A stretch of DNA of 64,000 nt, taken from Macrotrachela quadricornifera (taxonomy: Eukaryota; Rotifera; Eurotatoria; Philodinida; Philodinidae). The notes under the pieces are model-generated. The model was not told where the DNA came from. It saw only the letters and a program-made list of their open reading frames with translations, and made no database searches. The position numbers and the translations under genes were made by a program. The stretch is taken from NCBI GenBank assembly GCA_022393335.1, contig JAJEKB010020206.1:1-64000 (forward strand), in the 5' to 3' direction. This document shows, in pieces, positions 34,776 to 47,013 of the stretch (positions are counted from its first letter, which is position 1; each line of letters starts with the position of its first letter).

Positions 34776-36387
34776 AACTTGGAACCGGTCACGTTTTTTT
34801 GGGACGGACTGGACCGGCCGGTCAATATCTTTGATTGTACCATAGAAAACCGGTGAATTTTAACATCTAGTTTAAATGATACAAATTCAAGTATATGTCT
34901 AAAGTGCTTTAATTAAAAATAAAATTATACAAGTATTTTAAATTTTTGATAGATATTGCGAATGTATTCTAATGGTATTTAGTAAAGTTTTGGAAGATGT
35001 AGAGTTCGCTACTATTCTCCTATTAAAATCCAATCTAGTTTAAGGAGATATATAGATCGTCAGTGTTCCTCCATTAAAATCTAATCTGGTTTAAAAAGAC
35101 GTATAATTCGCAAATGTAGTTGATCAAATTTAGTTTGGTTTAAGAATCTACAATTTTTGTCTCAATCAAAAAAAGGAATGGAGGACTTTTTTATAGGGTT
35201 GTTATTGAATTTATTCTAAAAGACATATTCATCTTTTTCATACCCAGAGAAAATACTCTTCCGCCCAAAAAAAAGAAGAGAGAATTTAGTGATTAAAATT
35301 ATAGATTTGTTCTTAGTTTGTCTCAGTACACCCTGTATGATAACCTAATCCTTATAATTTTTTTAGAGCAGGTGGTTGGTAGTCGAACAGAGATTGTGCA
35401 CATTGTTTTTAATCTGTTTCAAACTAGTTTTGATTATCGAACCTCTATGATATTTATAGAGCAGGAAATATGAAAAGGTAGAAAAAAATATAAAATTATT
35501 TTATATCTGTTATAAATTATCACTTATTAGCAAATCTTTGTAAAATATTTCGTTTATCATGTTAAATACAAACATATTTTGTGAACTTCTAACTAAATCA
35601 ATTATTTCAACTTGTTTATGGAGTTATAATCTTAATGCAAATATTTTATATTTTTTCTAATATTTTAGCGATTTCGAACTCAATTGAATTTTTATATAAA
35701 CAATGACATATACACAATAACTATATTTAAATAAAAAACAAATTAAGTTGTAATTTTGCGCCTAATAAAAAATGAATTCTGCCTAAGTTCAATTTTGCGT
35801 GCAGCATATATATAGATTTGTATGTGTATTTCTTATTTGTGCATGAATTTTACCTTTATTTTATCAGTAATGACTTGAGGAAGGAAGATGTGCTCTTTAA
35901 AAATCGTGAAATAAATAAATTGAGTAAAAAAAATGAATAATATACTCATCGAGCAAACATTATATCTTAGCTAGCAGTCAGTAAACGAGAAAAGCTTATA
36001 TCTCTTTCATGAAAAATAAAACAATAATCATTTGTAACCTTGTAAAAATAAGCTGTTTTATAAATATAAAATTGCTCATTTGAGATACGAGTCTCTTAGT
36101 ACATCATTTTAATGTAAACCTGCAGTAGGAGCGCAAAATATAGCACCACTTATTGATTAAAATCCACTGAATAATATAACTGAAGACAACTTTCGAGATT
36201 GCATACCATTACAAAATTAATTTAGTAATGATTTTTTATGAAGCCTTTCTCAGCTCATATTGAAATTTTTATTTGTTAACATGAAATTTTTATCTGTTAT
36301 AATCTATAACATGAATAAAATAGTAATATATGATCTCCGAGAAACGACAATGAAAACGGTAAAAACCGGCAGGCGCGGTTCCAAGTT
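34776..36387. mobile_element. Putative DNA element with inverted AACTTGGAACCG ends
   Basis: Left AACTTGGAACCGGTCACG is followed by a GC-rich block (gacggactggaccggccggt). Right, reversed, AACTTGGAACCGCGCCTGCC is followed by ggtttttaccg. The interior is AT-rich and non-coding. The paired GC-rich ends on an AT-rich body resemble the hAT-type element at 37864. No clear target duplication was found, so the borders are provisional. Confidence 0.5.
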
Positions 36388-37078
36388 ATTTAGAAAACAT
36401 TTTAATATCAACTTAAAATCTATATATTATGTACTTAAAATTGATAATTTCAAACTATTTGCATAGCATAAAAATAATTTTTCTGATATTCTCCAAGTAA
36501 AATTCGATATTCAGGTCTGTTAGCTGGTTCCAACAGGAATCATAAAAATCAGATCAACGAATGCGATCATTGAGTGTCTGCTTCTAAATTTTGGCTATTT
36601 TTCAAAGGTTTCAGGTCTCAAGTAGCATCTTTTTGACAAAAATCTTCTAGAATTCCACGGATTTGCCTTTCAAAATCACTGAATTTACAATATCATGATT
36701 GAATTTAGTGAAGTTAAAAAATCAAAACACCAGTTGTTCTGATTTGGTTTAAGATTAGATAAAAAACAATGGCCTGCTGACAGCTCCGATTCCAAACAAT
36801 CATGATAAAACTAAGGATTTCTATATAAAAATTGAATAAAAAATTATCTAATTAAAACGGATTTGTTTAAAAAAACAAAAGATCGATTAATTGTGACAGA
36901 GAACAGTAATATTTCTAATTTAATCAATTTTTTAAAACAGTTTTCTTTTATTTTGATTTGATTTGGTATTATAATCGAATTATCTAAAAGAGAAATTTTT
37001 CTAAATTAAAAAATGCATTGAAAGAAAATGAAAATTTCTTTAATTATGCATGAAAAAATTTATTTCTAAAATATTTTC
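36388..37078. other. Downstream flank of the PPR gene
   Basis: No gene. 36525-36565 (reversed gattcctgttggaacc) is a fragment of the 7131 repeat family. Confidence 0.4.
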
Positions 37079-40000
37079 TTAAAAATGATCTTGACAAGAA
37101 CATTTTCCATTTGGATAAAAATGATGAATTCGATTCGCATCACGAACTACAATCAAACACTGATACATTTGAGCAATCATTTTTTGTAACCAAATCTAGA
37201 ATTAATAAGAAAAAAATTATTTTAAGAAATAGAATAAATGCTTAAACTAACGACAATCCCCACAAACACGGAGATTTTTAACAATTTGAATACGAGTTGG
37301 TGTTGGTCGTTGAATTAAATTAAAAGCAATTGCAAGTCGTTCACTATGTCCACACAAGACGGATTCAATGGTTTCATCATTATTTAAGTTTCGTGTTATC
37401 CATGATTCATCAGGTTTATAACCATGCTTAATTAATTGATTTGTTAATTGTTCTAATTTTTCATTTATTTCAGATAAATATGGATGTGATTGCTCATGAG
37501 CTCGAAATCTCTGTTAAAAAAAATTTCAATGAAAGTATTTTTAATTTTTTCCTCCTCCTCCTCAGTAGGCAGTCAGGCGACAAAATCGATTTTCGAGATT
37601 CGAACCTATATCATAGATAACAATGGAGTCACTATAGTCCTGCACTTAAGTGCATCTTGGATGCCGCTCTATAGCGAATATGTATTAAATAGTGTGCACC
37701 ACAACCTACATAAAATAGGCGAATATCATTAACAGCACATGTAAGTAAAATGTGTGCTTTGAATTAAGGATTTAGTTTTATCCGTTACTTATTATATAGT
37801 TATGGAGTGTTAGGTATTTACTATATATTATAGACAATTGGGACTTTTTGAAGTTCTCTACACTAGGGGTCGAAATGGGCTGACCGGCCCAGTGCCCAGG
37901 CCCGGTGCGGTCCGGTTCGGCCTGGCCCAACGGAACATTTTATTGGGCCGAGCGGACCATTATGTTTCTCGGGCCGGGTCTGGATGGGCCATTTATTTTT
38001 CCAGGCCAGCCCGACTCGGCACTTGGTATTGTTTTTTAAGTTTTTTCTCAATTATGTGCGCATTTCATTTACAAAAACCGTCAAAAATATTTTATAATAG
38101 AAACTATATTTAAAATTCAGTGCTACGACTCAAAAAAAATAAATAAGTTTCATTTTGAAGGATGAAACGGTCGCGTATTTCGATATATTTGAAAGTTTAT
38201 TGATAAAAATGATTGTTTTCATTAATTAAAATCTATTATACTAATTCGAAGTGTCAATCAGTGCATTTCCTTTATTAAAATCTTATTCTTAGTCAATAAA
38301 TTTGACGTACATCATAATTGATAGTTGTTCTACTATCAAAGTTTCAGGAAATTTTGGCTATTGATAAAGAACTCATAAGGGTGCTTTCGTTTTCGAAGTG
38401 TGTAGGACGAACTATTAGTACAGTAAATCCAAGTTACTTCTCAAAGTAGTTGCATCTCTCGGCTACATGCGAAGCTGCATCTTAAAAAGTTGATATTTGT
38501 TAAGTAAAGAGTGATCACAGGAGCAGTACCTCAAAAATAAGCCATCATCTGAAAATATGACCTTTAAATTATATTTTATTTAAGCGTCCTACTTTAATTG
38601 ACGATAAACGCTAGAATATTTTCTGAAGGTAAGAATGTTTCTTATGAACTTGTTCCAATTTTTTTGTGGTAAAATTTTTATTGACTATGATTATGTAATG
38701 AGTTAGAGCGGAGTAGAAAAATTACTGTGTCAAATAAATAACCATATATAATGCTCGTATGTTAATTTTTATATTTTAGATATGCAAGATTTTTCTCTGT
38801 TCACAAATTACGCTTAACAACAGAATAGCTTTCATCTGAAAACTAGAAAAAGAAATATATATTCAGTCAAAAAACGCGGTTACATTTCTACTAGGGGTAA
38901 CTCAATTAAAAAAATAATACCGAAGAATATCCCATTACGTAAAATGAGTGTTGTGGAGTTTTGAAGCCTTACAATATGTTTGTCTCCCGCTCAAAAAGTA
39001 ATTAATCTTCTTACATAAAAATTTTATTATGAGTTTAATAATCTTCGTTAGTCATACTCAAAATAATACCGAGTATTTCCTCGCAACTACATTTGTAATA
39101 AACACAACAAACTATGCATTTTGTTGCGAGGAAAAATTCGTGACAAAAAATTCTGTCAGGTCCGGGCCGAGTTGGGCGGGCCATAAAAATTTGCCGGGTC
39201 GGAACAGGCCGGGTTGAGCGAAATTTGAGTCGGGTCTGGCAGACCTGCAGAATTTCCGGGCCACTTTGGACCGAGCCATAAAAATGAGGCTCGTTTCGAG
39301 CCCTGTTTTACACTATAATAAGATCAAAAACTTATCGTCAGTATAGCAAGAAACTGCAACCGGCCTAGCATGTAGTTCATTTGTGGAAATTTCGGGAGCT
39401 TAAATTCGAATTTTAATTTATCATTTAATAGGACATGTTATGGTCCATCCTCTGTAGATGAGCAAAGATGCGTCACTGAGCCCTTATCGAGATATTTAAC
39501 ATTTCGTAGAACAACATCGCGATTCTCCTCATATAAACCTGAATAATTAACTATGAGAGGTCCCTTTATTCGACTATCTACGATTTGATCTCAATCCAAA
39601 CTGAATTGAACACAAACACTCCAAAGAGAAAAAAAGCAAAGAATGCGGATGTGAAGGCATGTCAGCAACGTGCCTGTAACATAAAGTTTCGGATTTCGAC
39701 TTGAAGCAATCCACTAAGAAAGGTCTTAGTAGGACTAGTTAATCCTAAAATTTTCAAATTTCTTGGTTGCTCGTATCGTTAAATATGAACACTTAATGTT
39801 TTGTACTATAAATAATGTGAAAAAGAGTATTTTGTCATGTATTCGTATCTCGGGACAGAAAGAATGCCAAGATCTGAAACTTTTCGAATAATCTACTCTC
39901 ATTCAGATCTTTCTCTGTGCAAAGTTTCAAGTCAAAATTCGAAAATTAATTTTTCAGATGAATCAGTAGCGTAACCAGCGGAGAGCGATTGGAAAATTGC

Positions 40001-43000
40001 CCATAGCTTTAAAAGTTATTGCCCATGAATTTATTGAACTATGCACTGATTGAACAGTTATTATCCATAGATATTCTTGAAATCATGATGGTTGCCCTTA
40101 GTCGCCTATAACTAATAATAGTTTGGCTGATGAATTGATTGAATATCTCGACAAGAATAAGTTAAAAGCACAAACCTTTTTCAGGATGTTCATACCTCAT
40201 TAAGACCAACGTAATACACATATTCTTAATTCAAAAGTGATTTCGCAATTGAAAATTGCTCTTTTTCTCCTTTTTCTGCTCACTGTACTCTAGTCATCGG
40301 CAACTGAAATCACCATTTGTAGAACAATACGAGAAAATAAAGAAATTATGGAATTTGAAAACGACGAGAAACATTTTTTGTAGTAAATTTTATAAGCTAT
40401 GTATTGCTAAAAAGAATGTGTTTTTTATCGCTCTATCTTTTGAAATAACAAGTCAAAATTAAAACGAGAATTTAAAAAAAAATTAAAAAAATGCAATTTT
40501 TCAAAACAACTGGTTCTTTACTTACAGTCAATAGAGAGTTCTTAGTATTTCTCTGGTACATTAGTCGATGTAGAAATCTACTATTAGTTTACATACGTTT
40601 CGAAAGTTTCACAAGAACTCAGTGACTTCCACATACTAATAAGTATCATTGATCGATGAGTTTCCAGTGGTAAGCTGGAAGGCAATCGAAGAGAAAATTA
40701 ATATATCAGGTGTGTAAAAATGTTTTTCCAGGTGAATCACACTATAATTTCAAACAGCGTAAATCATTAATTTTATAAGAAATTAAAGCACGTGCTTTAA
40801 CTTGTTATAAAATTAGTGATTTACGCTGTTTGAAATTATAGTGTGATTCACCTGGAAAAACATTTTTACGCACCTAATATACAGTAAACCTCAATTCATC
40901 TGAAGTTGCAATAATATTTATGAAAAATTAAATGTCATCAGCGATTACAACATGGTTTAGAACAAAGAGATATTTATTTAACAAAATAGGTCAAAAGAAG
41001 CGTGCATTTTTTAGGCATCAATTTCGATTGGTTCAGCGTTTTCTTTTCCCAATGTTCTAACAACATGAGTATATTATTGAATCCTCTTTCTTCATTACGA
41101 CATTATTAACTCAATCGAATGGTTGTATACAAGGAGATAGGTATCCGATAGACTAGGACACATGATTGACATATTGAGCAAGTTAGCACTTTATTTATAA
41201 ATCTATTTCATCAGTGGCGCTTCTGGAACCATTTTGGGTAGAGAGAGATAAGGAGTTAAATTATTTTAACTTACATGAATTTCTCCTTTAATAACAGTCC
41301 AAGAATAACCAACAACTTTTTTCGTATGTGATAGTTTTAATTCTTGTCGAACATTTGATAACATTGATTTATTTCCAATTAAACCATATGTATTAGCAAG
41401 AAGAATTCTAGCTGATGTAAGATAATTTTCATTATTAGAAAAATTATGTTTAATACGATGAAAAATTTTTTCTGATAATGAAACATTTTTTGTATTTCGA
41501 GCAGATGAAAGTATTGACACTTAATTTCATACAAAGATATAATAATAAAACAAAATTAATTCAACTTACTATACATTGGAGCAGAAGGATTATGGGATTT
41601 TTCATATTCATCAATTAATTGTAATGCTTGATCAAAAAGAAAAACTCGACTAGTTGCATCAATCTACACAAAAAAAACGTTAAATTTAAAATTAAATTTA
41701 ATGAAAATTATTGACCATTGTTGTATAAATTTGATCTGTTCTTTGATTCGATGGAATTTTTTCAAAGATCTTCCAAGCTTGATCATAAAGACCCGAATGA
41801 GAACAAGCATTTAATACACATACATAAATAACATTATCTAACATGTTTGATGGAACTTTATAAAACAATTCAACTGCTTCAATACCCATTCCATTTAAAC
41901 CATATGCATTTACTAAAGTTATAAATCAATTTCAATTAACTATCGTATATCCAGTGTTTTATCTAGCGGGGTGACAAGGGGTACATGGCCATCCCGAAAA
42001 AAATAAAATGAACTTGCAAAAAAAAATGCAATAATATCTTTTCTAAGTTTTTTTTGGGGAGATATTTAAAGAATTTATTGAAAAATACACTCTTGTTAAA
42101 ATAGAAAATAAATGTACTTTCCTTATGCGATTTGATTATTACAATTTATTAGTTTTAATCAGATATACGTGTCCTCTTTGTATATTGTTGTTCTCAAGTG
42201 TAATATCGAATGTCGCAGAATAAACGGACCTCTCAGTATTTTAAAGATTTCTCTTCTATTGTCCCTATGATTAAGGCACTGTTTCTCATCAAAAGATAGC
42301 GCTTGAAATTCTTTGCAAAACCATATATGACTAAGCTCTAAAACGGTTTTAGACGTATGGATAAAAAGATGAGAAATAGAGAGATACAAAAAGCTGTAAA
42401 AAGTAACGAGTTGATATTTACATCTCATTTTTTCATCATTTACTTTATTCTATCAGAAAAGTAGAGTATGTCAAAAGATGCATTGCGAAAAGCTCTACAT
42501 TTTGCATAAGACCACCTATTTCATAGTTGCACTTTTTTGTTTTCGAAATGGACAACCTTTTGATCTACCAAATTTCGACTGTGCGAAAATAATATATTTT
42601 TTTAATACAAGATGAACTCGCTTTTTCTTATTTCATCTTGTTACTACCTGATATGTTTTATCAAAAAATAAAATACACCACAAGATGTAGTGTGAGAAGC
42701 TCTACCAGTAACAAACAACAATTATAGAAAGTTGAAATAGGAAAATAACAAACTCATCTTGTACCAAAAAAATATATGGTTTTCTCACTATTGAAATTTG
42801 GTCGCTCAAAGTTTTGTCCATTTTGAAAATAAAAAGTGGAAACTATGAGATAAACGATTTTGTGGAAATTGTAGAGCTTTTCACGCTACATCTTTTGGTG
42901 TATTTCGTTTTTTAATAGGATGAAATAAATGATGAAAAAATAGGATGCAAAATGTGTGTATTCATTATGCCCAACTCGTTACTTTTTACAGCTTTTTGTA

Positions 43001-45193
43001 TCTCTTTATTTCACATCTTTTTACCCATACATCTAAAACTGTTGTAGAGCTTAGTCATACATGGTTTTGTAGAGAATTTCAAGCGCTGTCTTTTGATAAG
43101 AAAGAGTGTCTTAATCATAGGGACAATAGAGAAGAAATCTTTAAAATACTGAGAGGTCCGTTTATTCTGGGACACCCTATAGTTTGTGCATATTGTTGAA
43201 ATAAATGAAACAAAATGAATTTTATACAAGTTACAGAACATAAATGTTTTAAAATGATCAATATGATTGACTTTATAATTTTCAAAGTAGTTTTCTATTA
43301 TCAAAGCTTCGGTGTGCCATCCTGACTAGTGAATTTGCCACCCCGGAGCAAAAAACCTGGATAAAACACTACGTATATCTTATGAAGAATTGTGTTGGTG
43401 ATAGTTTTAAAATTGCTCCTCTATTATTTCACGTTGTATCTTTTAGTATATTCTGTTTATTTAACAGGATAAAATGATGAAAGCAAGAGATGTAAGGTAC
43501 GGACATTCGTTATCTGCAATCCGTTGCTTTTTAAAGCTTTTAAATCTAGTCATATATGATTTTTGTAGAAAATTTCAAGCGTTAATTTTTAACGTAAAAG
43601 AGTGTTTCAATAACAGGGATAGTAAAGCAAAAATTTTTTTAATATTAATAACACAAATTTTCGATGGAACACTTTATATTTTGTTTTTATATCAAAATAA
43701 TAATTACTCATAGCTCCAAAATAAACACTATTTGGATGTTCAATCATATTAAATATTTCTTTGCTTTTATCTGGTGAACCAATTTTACCCTATTGAAATT
43801 ATTAAATTTAGAAAAAAATCTTAATTAATTAATGTGAAAAGAAATTTTACCCATAAATCAATTAATCCAACTTGAATCCATGAATTTTTCAAGAAATTTT
43901 TTGGTATATCACAAAGCAATGATTGACATAATGAAAGATCACCAATTATTGATAATGCATTAATAAGTAATACATAACTAATTTCATCTGGAATTATATT
44001 TTCTTGTTTCATTCTTTGAAATAATTTTAAAGTTTTTTCTGGCTGATCTTTATGATTGTAAAATTTCATCATTGATCCATAAGAAATAATATTTCGATCA
44101 GTTCGATCAAATAATAATTCAGCACTTTCAAGATCATCACATTGAATGAACATATTTAAAACCATATATAATATATCGTTTGATTGATTGGTATTAATAT
44201 CTAATTGATTAAAGACTTTTTTACCCAAATTCAATGCATTTTCAGTTTTTTATTGAGCACAAGCATTAAAAAATATCCGTAAAATAATTTTGCTTGGTTT
44301 TTCTATTTGAAAGAAAAGATCAATAGCTCGTTCTTCTTGTTTATGTAAAATAAAACCTTAAAGAAAAAAAAGAATAAATTAGAATAGCAAAAATCTTCTT
44401 ACCATTCATCATTATACTAAAAGTATATAAATTTTTCTTCTGTATTTGATTAAATAATTCTTCAGCTTTAGATATATTACCACATTTAATAAACATTTGT
44501 AAAGCAGAAGTTATTACTACGATATTATTATAGAATTTTTTAGGCATTCTATCAAATATCGATTGTCCAAATTGTAATGAATATTGATCAGCAATATCTG
44601 TACAAATTTTAAACAATATACTATAAGTATATTCATCTAATGTAATATTAGTTTCTTTGAAAATATTTAATGCTTCTTCACAACAATTATTCTCGGCAAG
44701 ACCTATAATAAAATTAGATAAATCAAATTTCTGAATTTAATTAGAAAACAATGAATATTTTACCTTTGAGAATAGTATTAAACATTGCTGTTGTTTTCTT
44801 ATTACTCTTCATAAAAATTTGTTTACTTTTTTCATGATCACCACATTTCACTAGCATAGAATATTAAAGTATTATAAATGAAATTATTCTATTAAATAAC
44901 TCACTATATAAACGAATTAGATTAGCTTGAATAAAAGAATTATTCGTCATAGAAGATGATAAATTTTTATGAATATCTTTTGCACGTTTTATATCATCAA
45001 GTTCAATACAAGCTTTTAAAGCTTGATTTACAGCTAAACTGGTATTTTGTTTTTTGTCTTTTTTAATTTGATTTTCATATAAATCAATAGCCTTTTGAAA
45101 TTGACCATTATCATTGAGTTTTTTCATTTGAAAACTTAAATCGAGAAAAGTAGATAGAAAACGACAAGAAGACAATCGTATTAAGCAAATCAT
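37079..45193 (-). CDS. DYW-type pentatricopeptide-repeat (PPR) protein, ten exons, two lesions
   Basis: Exons (minus strand): 45193-44905, 44850-44764, 44702-44403, 44356-43851, 43789-43708, 41912-41716, 41663-41570, 41519-41275, 37510-37252 and 37195-37079. All have GT..AG borders in matching phase. They total 2,176 bases: 724 codons, a stop and one extra base. An Arg-rich, acid-free start (MICLIRLSSCRFLSTF) suggests a mitochondrial presequence. PPR motifs of the P, L and S types follow (KAIDLYENQIKKDKK, KAEELFNQIQKKNLYTFSIM, KTLKLFQRMKQENIIPDEIS, EAVELFYKVP). Next come an E-type region (LLANTYGLIG, VVGYSWTVIKGEIH) and a DYW deaminase domain with H655-S-E657, C683-G-D-C686, VVRDANRIHHF and CSCQDHF as its end. 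The domain binds zinc and converts C to U in organelle RNA in plants. Lesions: TAA at 44250-44252, and one extra A in the run at about 37184. Introns 5 and 8 hold transposons. Confidence 0.88.
37864..39305. mobile_element. hAT-like non-autonomous element in PPR intron 8, 1,442 bp
   Basis: Ends: left TAGGGGTCGAAATGGGC, right reversed CAGGGCTCGAAACGAGC, the (C/T)AGGG start typical of hAT. Flanking 8-mers are CTCTACAC (37856-37863) and TTTTACAC (39306-39313), 6 of 8 identical with both changes C/T, fitting an aged 8-bp duplication. The ends are strongly GC-rich (ggcccgg, gggccgg blocks) around an AT-rich, non-coding body. Confidence 0.75.
39836..40251. repeat. Inverted-repeat family A, partial third copy
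   Basis: Has 'ctactctcattcagatctttc', 'gcaaagtttcaagtcaaaat' and, at the right end, 'ggatgttcatacctcattaa' and 'aaaagtgatttcgcaatt', in the order seen in the copies at 8500 and 47543. CAGTAGCGTAACCAGCG at about 39966, a hAT-type end, interrupts it. Confidence 0.6.
40708..40875. mobile_element. 168-bp near-perfect palindromic MITE
   Basis: Two arms of about 80 bases: AGGTGTGTAAAAATGTTTTT ... is mirrored by AGGTGCGTAAAAATGTTTTT at the other end, with almost no mismatches through cagcgtaaatca. Only a few bases form the loop (gcacgtgc). Flanks AATATATC and AATATACA may be an altered 8-bp duplication. Low divergence of the arms points to a recent insertion. Lies in PPR intron 8. Confidence 0.85.
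41952..43371. mobile_element. hAT-like palindromic element in PPR intron 5, perfect 8-bp duplication
   Basis: CGTATATC flanks both sides (41944-41951 and 43372-43379). Ends: left CAGTGTTTTATCTAG, right reversed TAGTGTTTTATCCAG, the shape of hAT termini. Inside is a very long inverted repeat: about 42160-42560 is mirrored at 42800-43200 (gtcccagaataaacgga.., aaatttcaagcgct.., aaagctgtaaaaag..). The open frames at 42159-42428 (-) and 42945-43199 (+) are the two mirror images of one sequence. No transposase. The intron splice sites outside remain intact. Confidence 0.88.
43395..43680. repeat. Partial diverged copy of the arm of the 41952 element
   Basis: Same order of phrases as 42900-43170 (tcttttagtatattctgttt, ttgctttttaaagctttt, gtagaaaatttcaagcg, agagtgtttcaataac), with many changes. 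An older insertion in the same intron, next to the newer one. Confidence 0.6.
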
Positions 45194-46299
45194 CTAAAAC
45201 AATAAGTGATATTGAATATAAACAATTTTTCATATTAAAATTATCAAAATCTAGCAGCTATATGAAAAAAACTTATATTTTTATTCTTCTTGATAATCGG
45301 ATTGTTTTTAGCTACTGTTAAGAATGTTCAGTTTAAAATCTTTTCTTATCAATGGACGAATCTATATATATAGTTAAGAGATGTAAAAGAATATACACAA
45401 CCAATCAAAAAGCAACTACACAGAGTATTCCAAAAGCTCATTCGAAAAGTTCTCATAGATAACTTTCAAACTATTCAAACGGTTTATATAGGTTTTAAAT
45501 AATATTATAGAATATTTTCAGTTATATGTCTATACCTATAAACATTAGCATAAGAATAGTTTGGTTTGGTTAATGGCCAAATTTGAGTCTTTTGGCCTAG
45601 TAACATGAAAAATTCGAATCGATTTTAATATACAATCACAAGATTTAGATTGTATTAGAGATGCTTTTTCAAGAACTAGTACACTAGTGAATCGGCAACT
45701 CTTTAGAAGACCTTCGTAAATTGCTGAAGATAAATTGAATAAAATTCGTGATGTTCGTGAAAATGAGTCACTATCGAATGTGTGCGCCGTTGTAACAGTC
45801 TGATTCATTCTAAGAATAACAACATATCGAGTTATGACTGAACATCTTCTAATGAAGTAAATTGGGGTATAATTTGTACAAGAATTGTATGAAAGAGATT
45901 CACAAAATTGAGTCGATAGTATATGAATGTAATATTAATGTTAGCGAACATCAACAAGCAAAAAAGTTGGGTCTATTTTAAACAAAGTTTCTTTTCGTTT
46001 ACATGATGTAATGATAAATATAAAGTAAAAGCTAATGTGTATATGATATATATAAAGATATGCTTGAATTTAAAATAAAAACTAATAATGGAAGTAAATT
46101 AATTTGAATTTAAGTTTATTTAATATTTTTTTCAAATATTTTGAAAGTGATAGATATATTTATGTATTTAAATAAAACAATCATTTTCAATGTTTTTTCT
46201 GATCTAAATTAAATAGAATGAAACTTCAAAGAAAATACTATGAAAAAAATATCAATCACTTGAACTATTTACAAAGTATTTTTGTAGAATTTTCACATA
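45194..46299. other. Upstream region of the PPR gene; weak coding trace
   Basis: Holds the presumed PPR promoter, with no distinct motif. At 45600-45805 (+) a frame with three breaks reads DLDCIRDAFSRTSTLVNRQL and DKLNKIRDVRENESLSN, which could be a gene remnant; product not recognised. Confidence 0.35.
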
Positions 46300-46319
46300 G
46301 TTTTTTCGAACACCCTGTA
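46300..46319 (-). repeat. Solo mariner-type terminus
   Basis: In reverse reads TACAGGGTGTTCGAAAAAAC, the usual form of many animal mariner ends. No opposite end found. Confidence 0.4.
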
Positions 46320-47005
46320 CCTGTATTAATGCTCATCAGAAGTAAACGTTATGGACTAAAGGCTATACAATTGGTCCAGAACAAATAACAATACACAAAA
46401 AAACACTAAAAAAAGATGGCATTAGTGGTCGATAGCTGAAACTATATAAATGGTGATATTTTACATTTTCATTTTCTGATCCTCTTAATACGATTGTCTG
46501 TTGATTAAAATGAAGAGAAATATCTAAATATGATAATCATATATATCGATACTCGTAAATAAATAAAACAAATTTCGTTCTACAAAATTGTATATTTGGA
46601 TTATCTTCAAACAAGTTGAGTAATGATCAGGATTAAGACAAATGTAATGGAACCAAGTATTTTGAAAGAATATAATCTTTGAATTATTCAAATTCGTCCT
46701 CAACTAGTGTGATACTAGCTATAGATAAATGTATTATTGATTCATATGTTAAATTTCATATATTTTATATTGGAGAAATTAGTTTTAAATTTACCAATAA
46801 TCAAATTATTGCTATTTATTCAATCGTAACGGTTAATGTAAAAGAGTTGATCAAGCAGAATATACACTTATACTTGGTCATAAATTGATGACAATTACTC
46901 GAAATATGCACGAGTTTATCTATGCTACACTTTTCAATATAGATTTTCAACCTTTAAATTCATTAACAGTTACTACACTTTTGATCCTATTAAGTACTCC
47001 CATGT
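46320..47005. other. Intergenic DNA, no gene seen
   Basis: Short frames at 46679-46888 and 46885-47082 lack motifs. Confidence 0.35.
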
Positions 47006-47013
47006 CGCACATT

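Noticed and set aside
37838..38113. Frame of 91 codons rich in Gly/Arg/Pro
   Set aside because: It reads through the GC-rich inverted end of the hAT-like element.
42159..43199. Two look-alike open frames on opposite strands (89 and 84 codons)
   Set aside because: Mirror images of one sequence inside the palindromic hAT-like element in PPR intron 5; no transposase or other motif.
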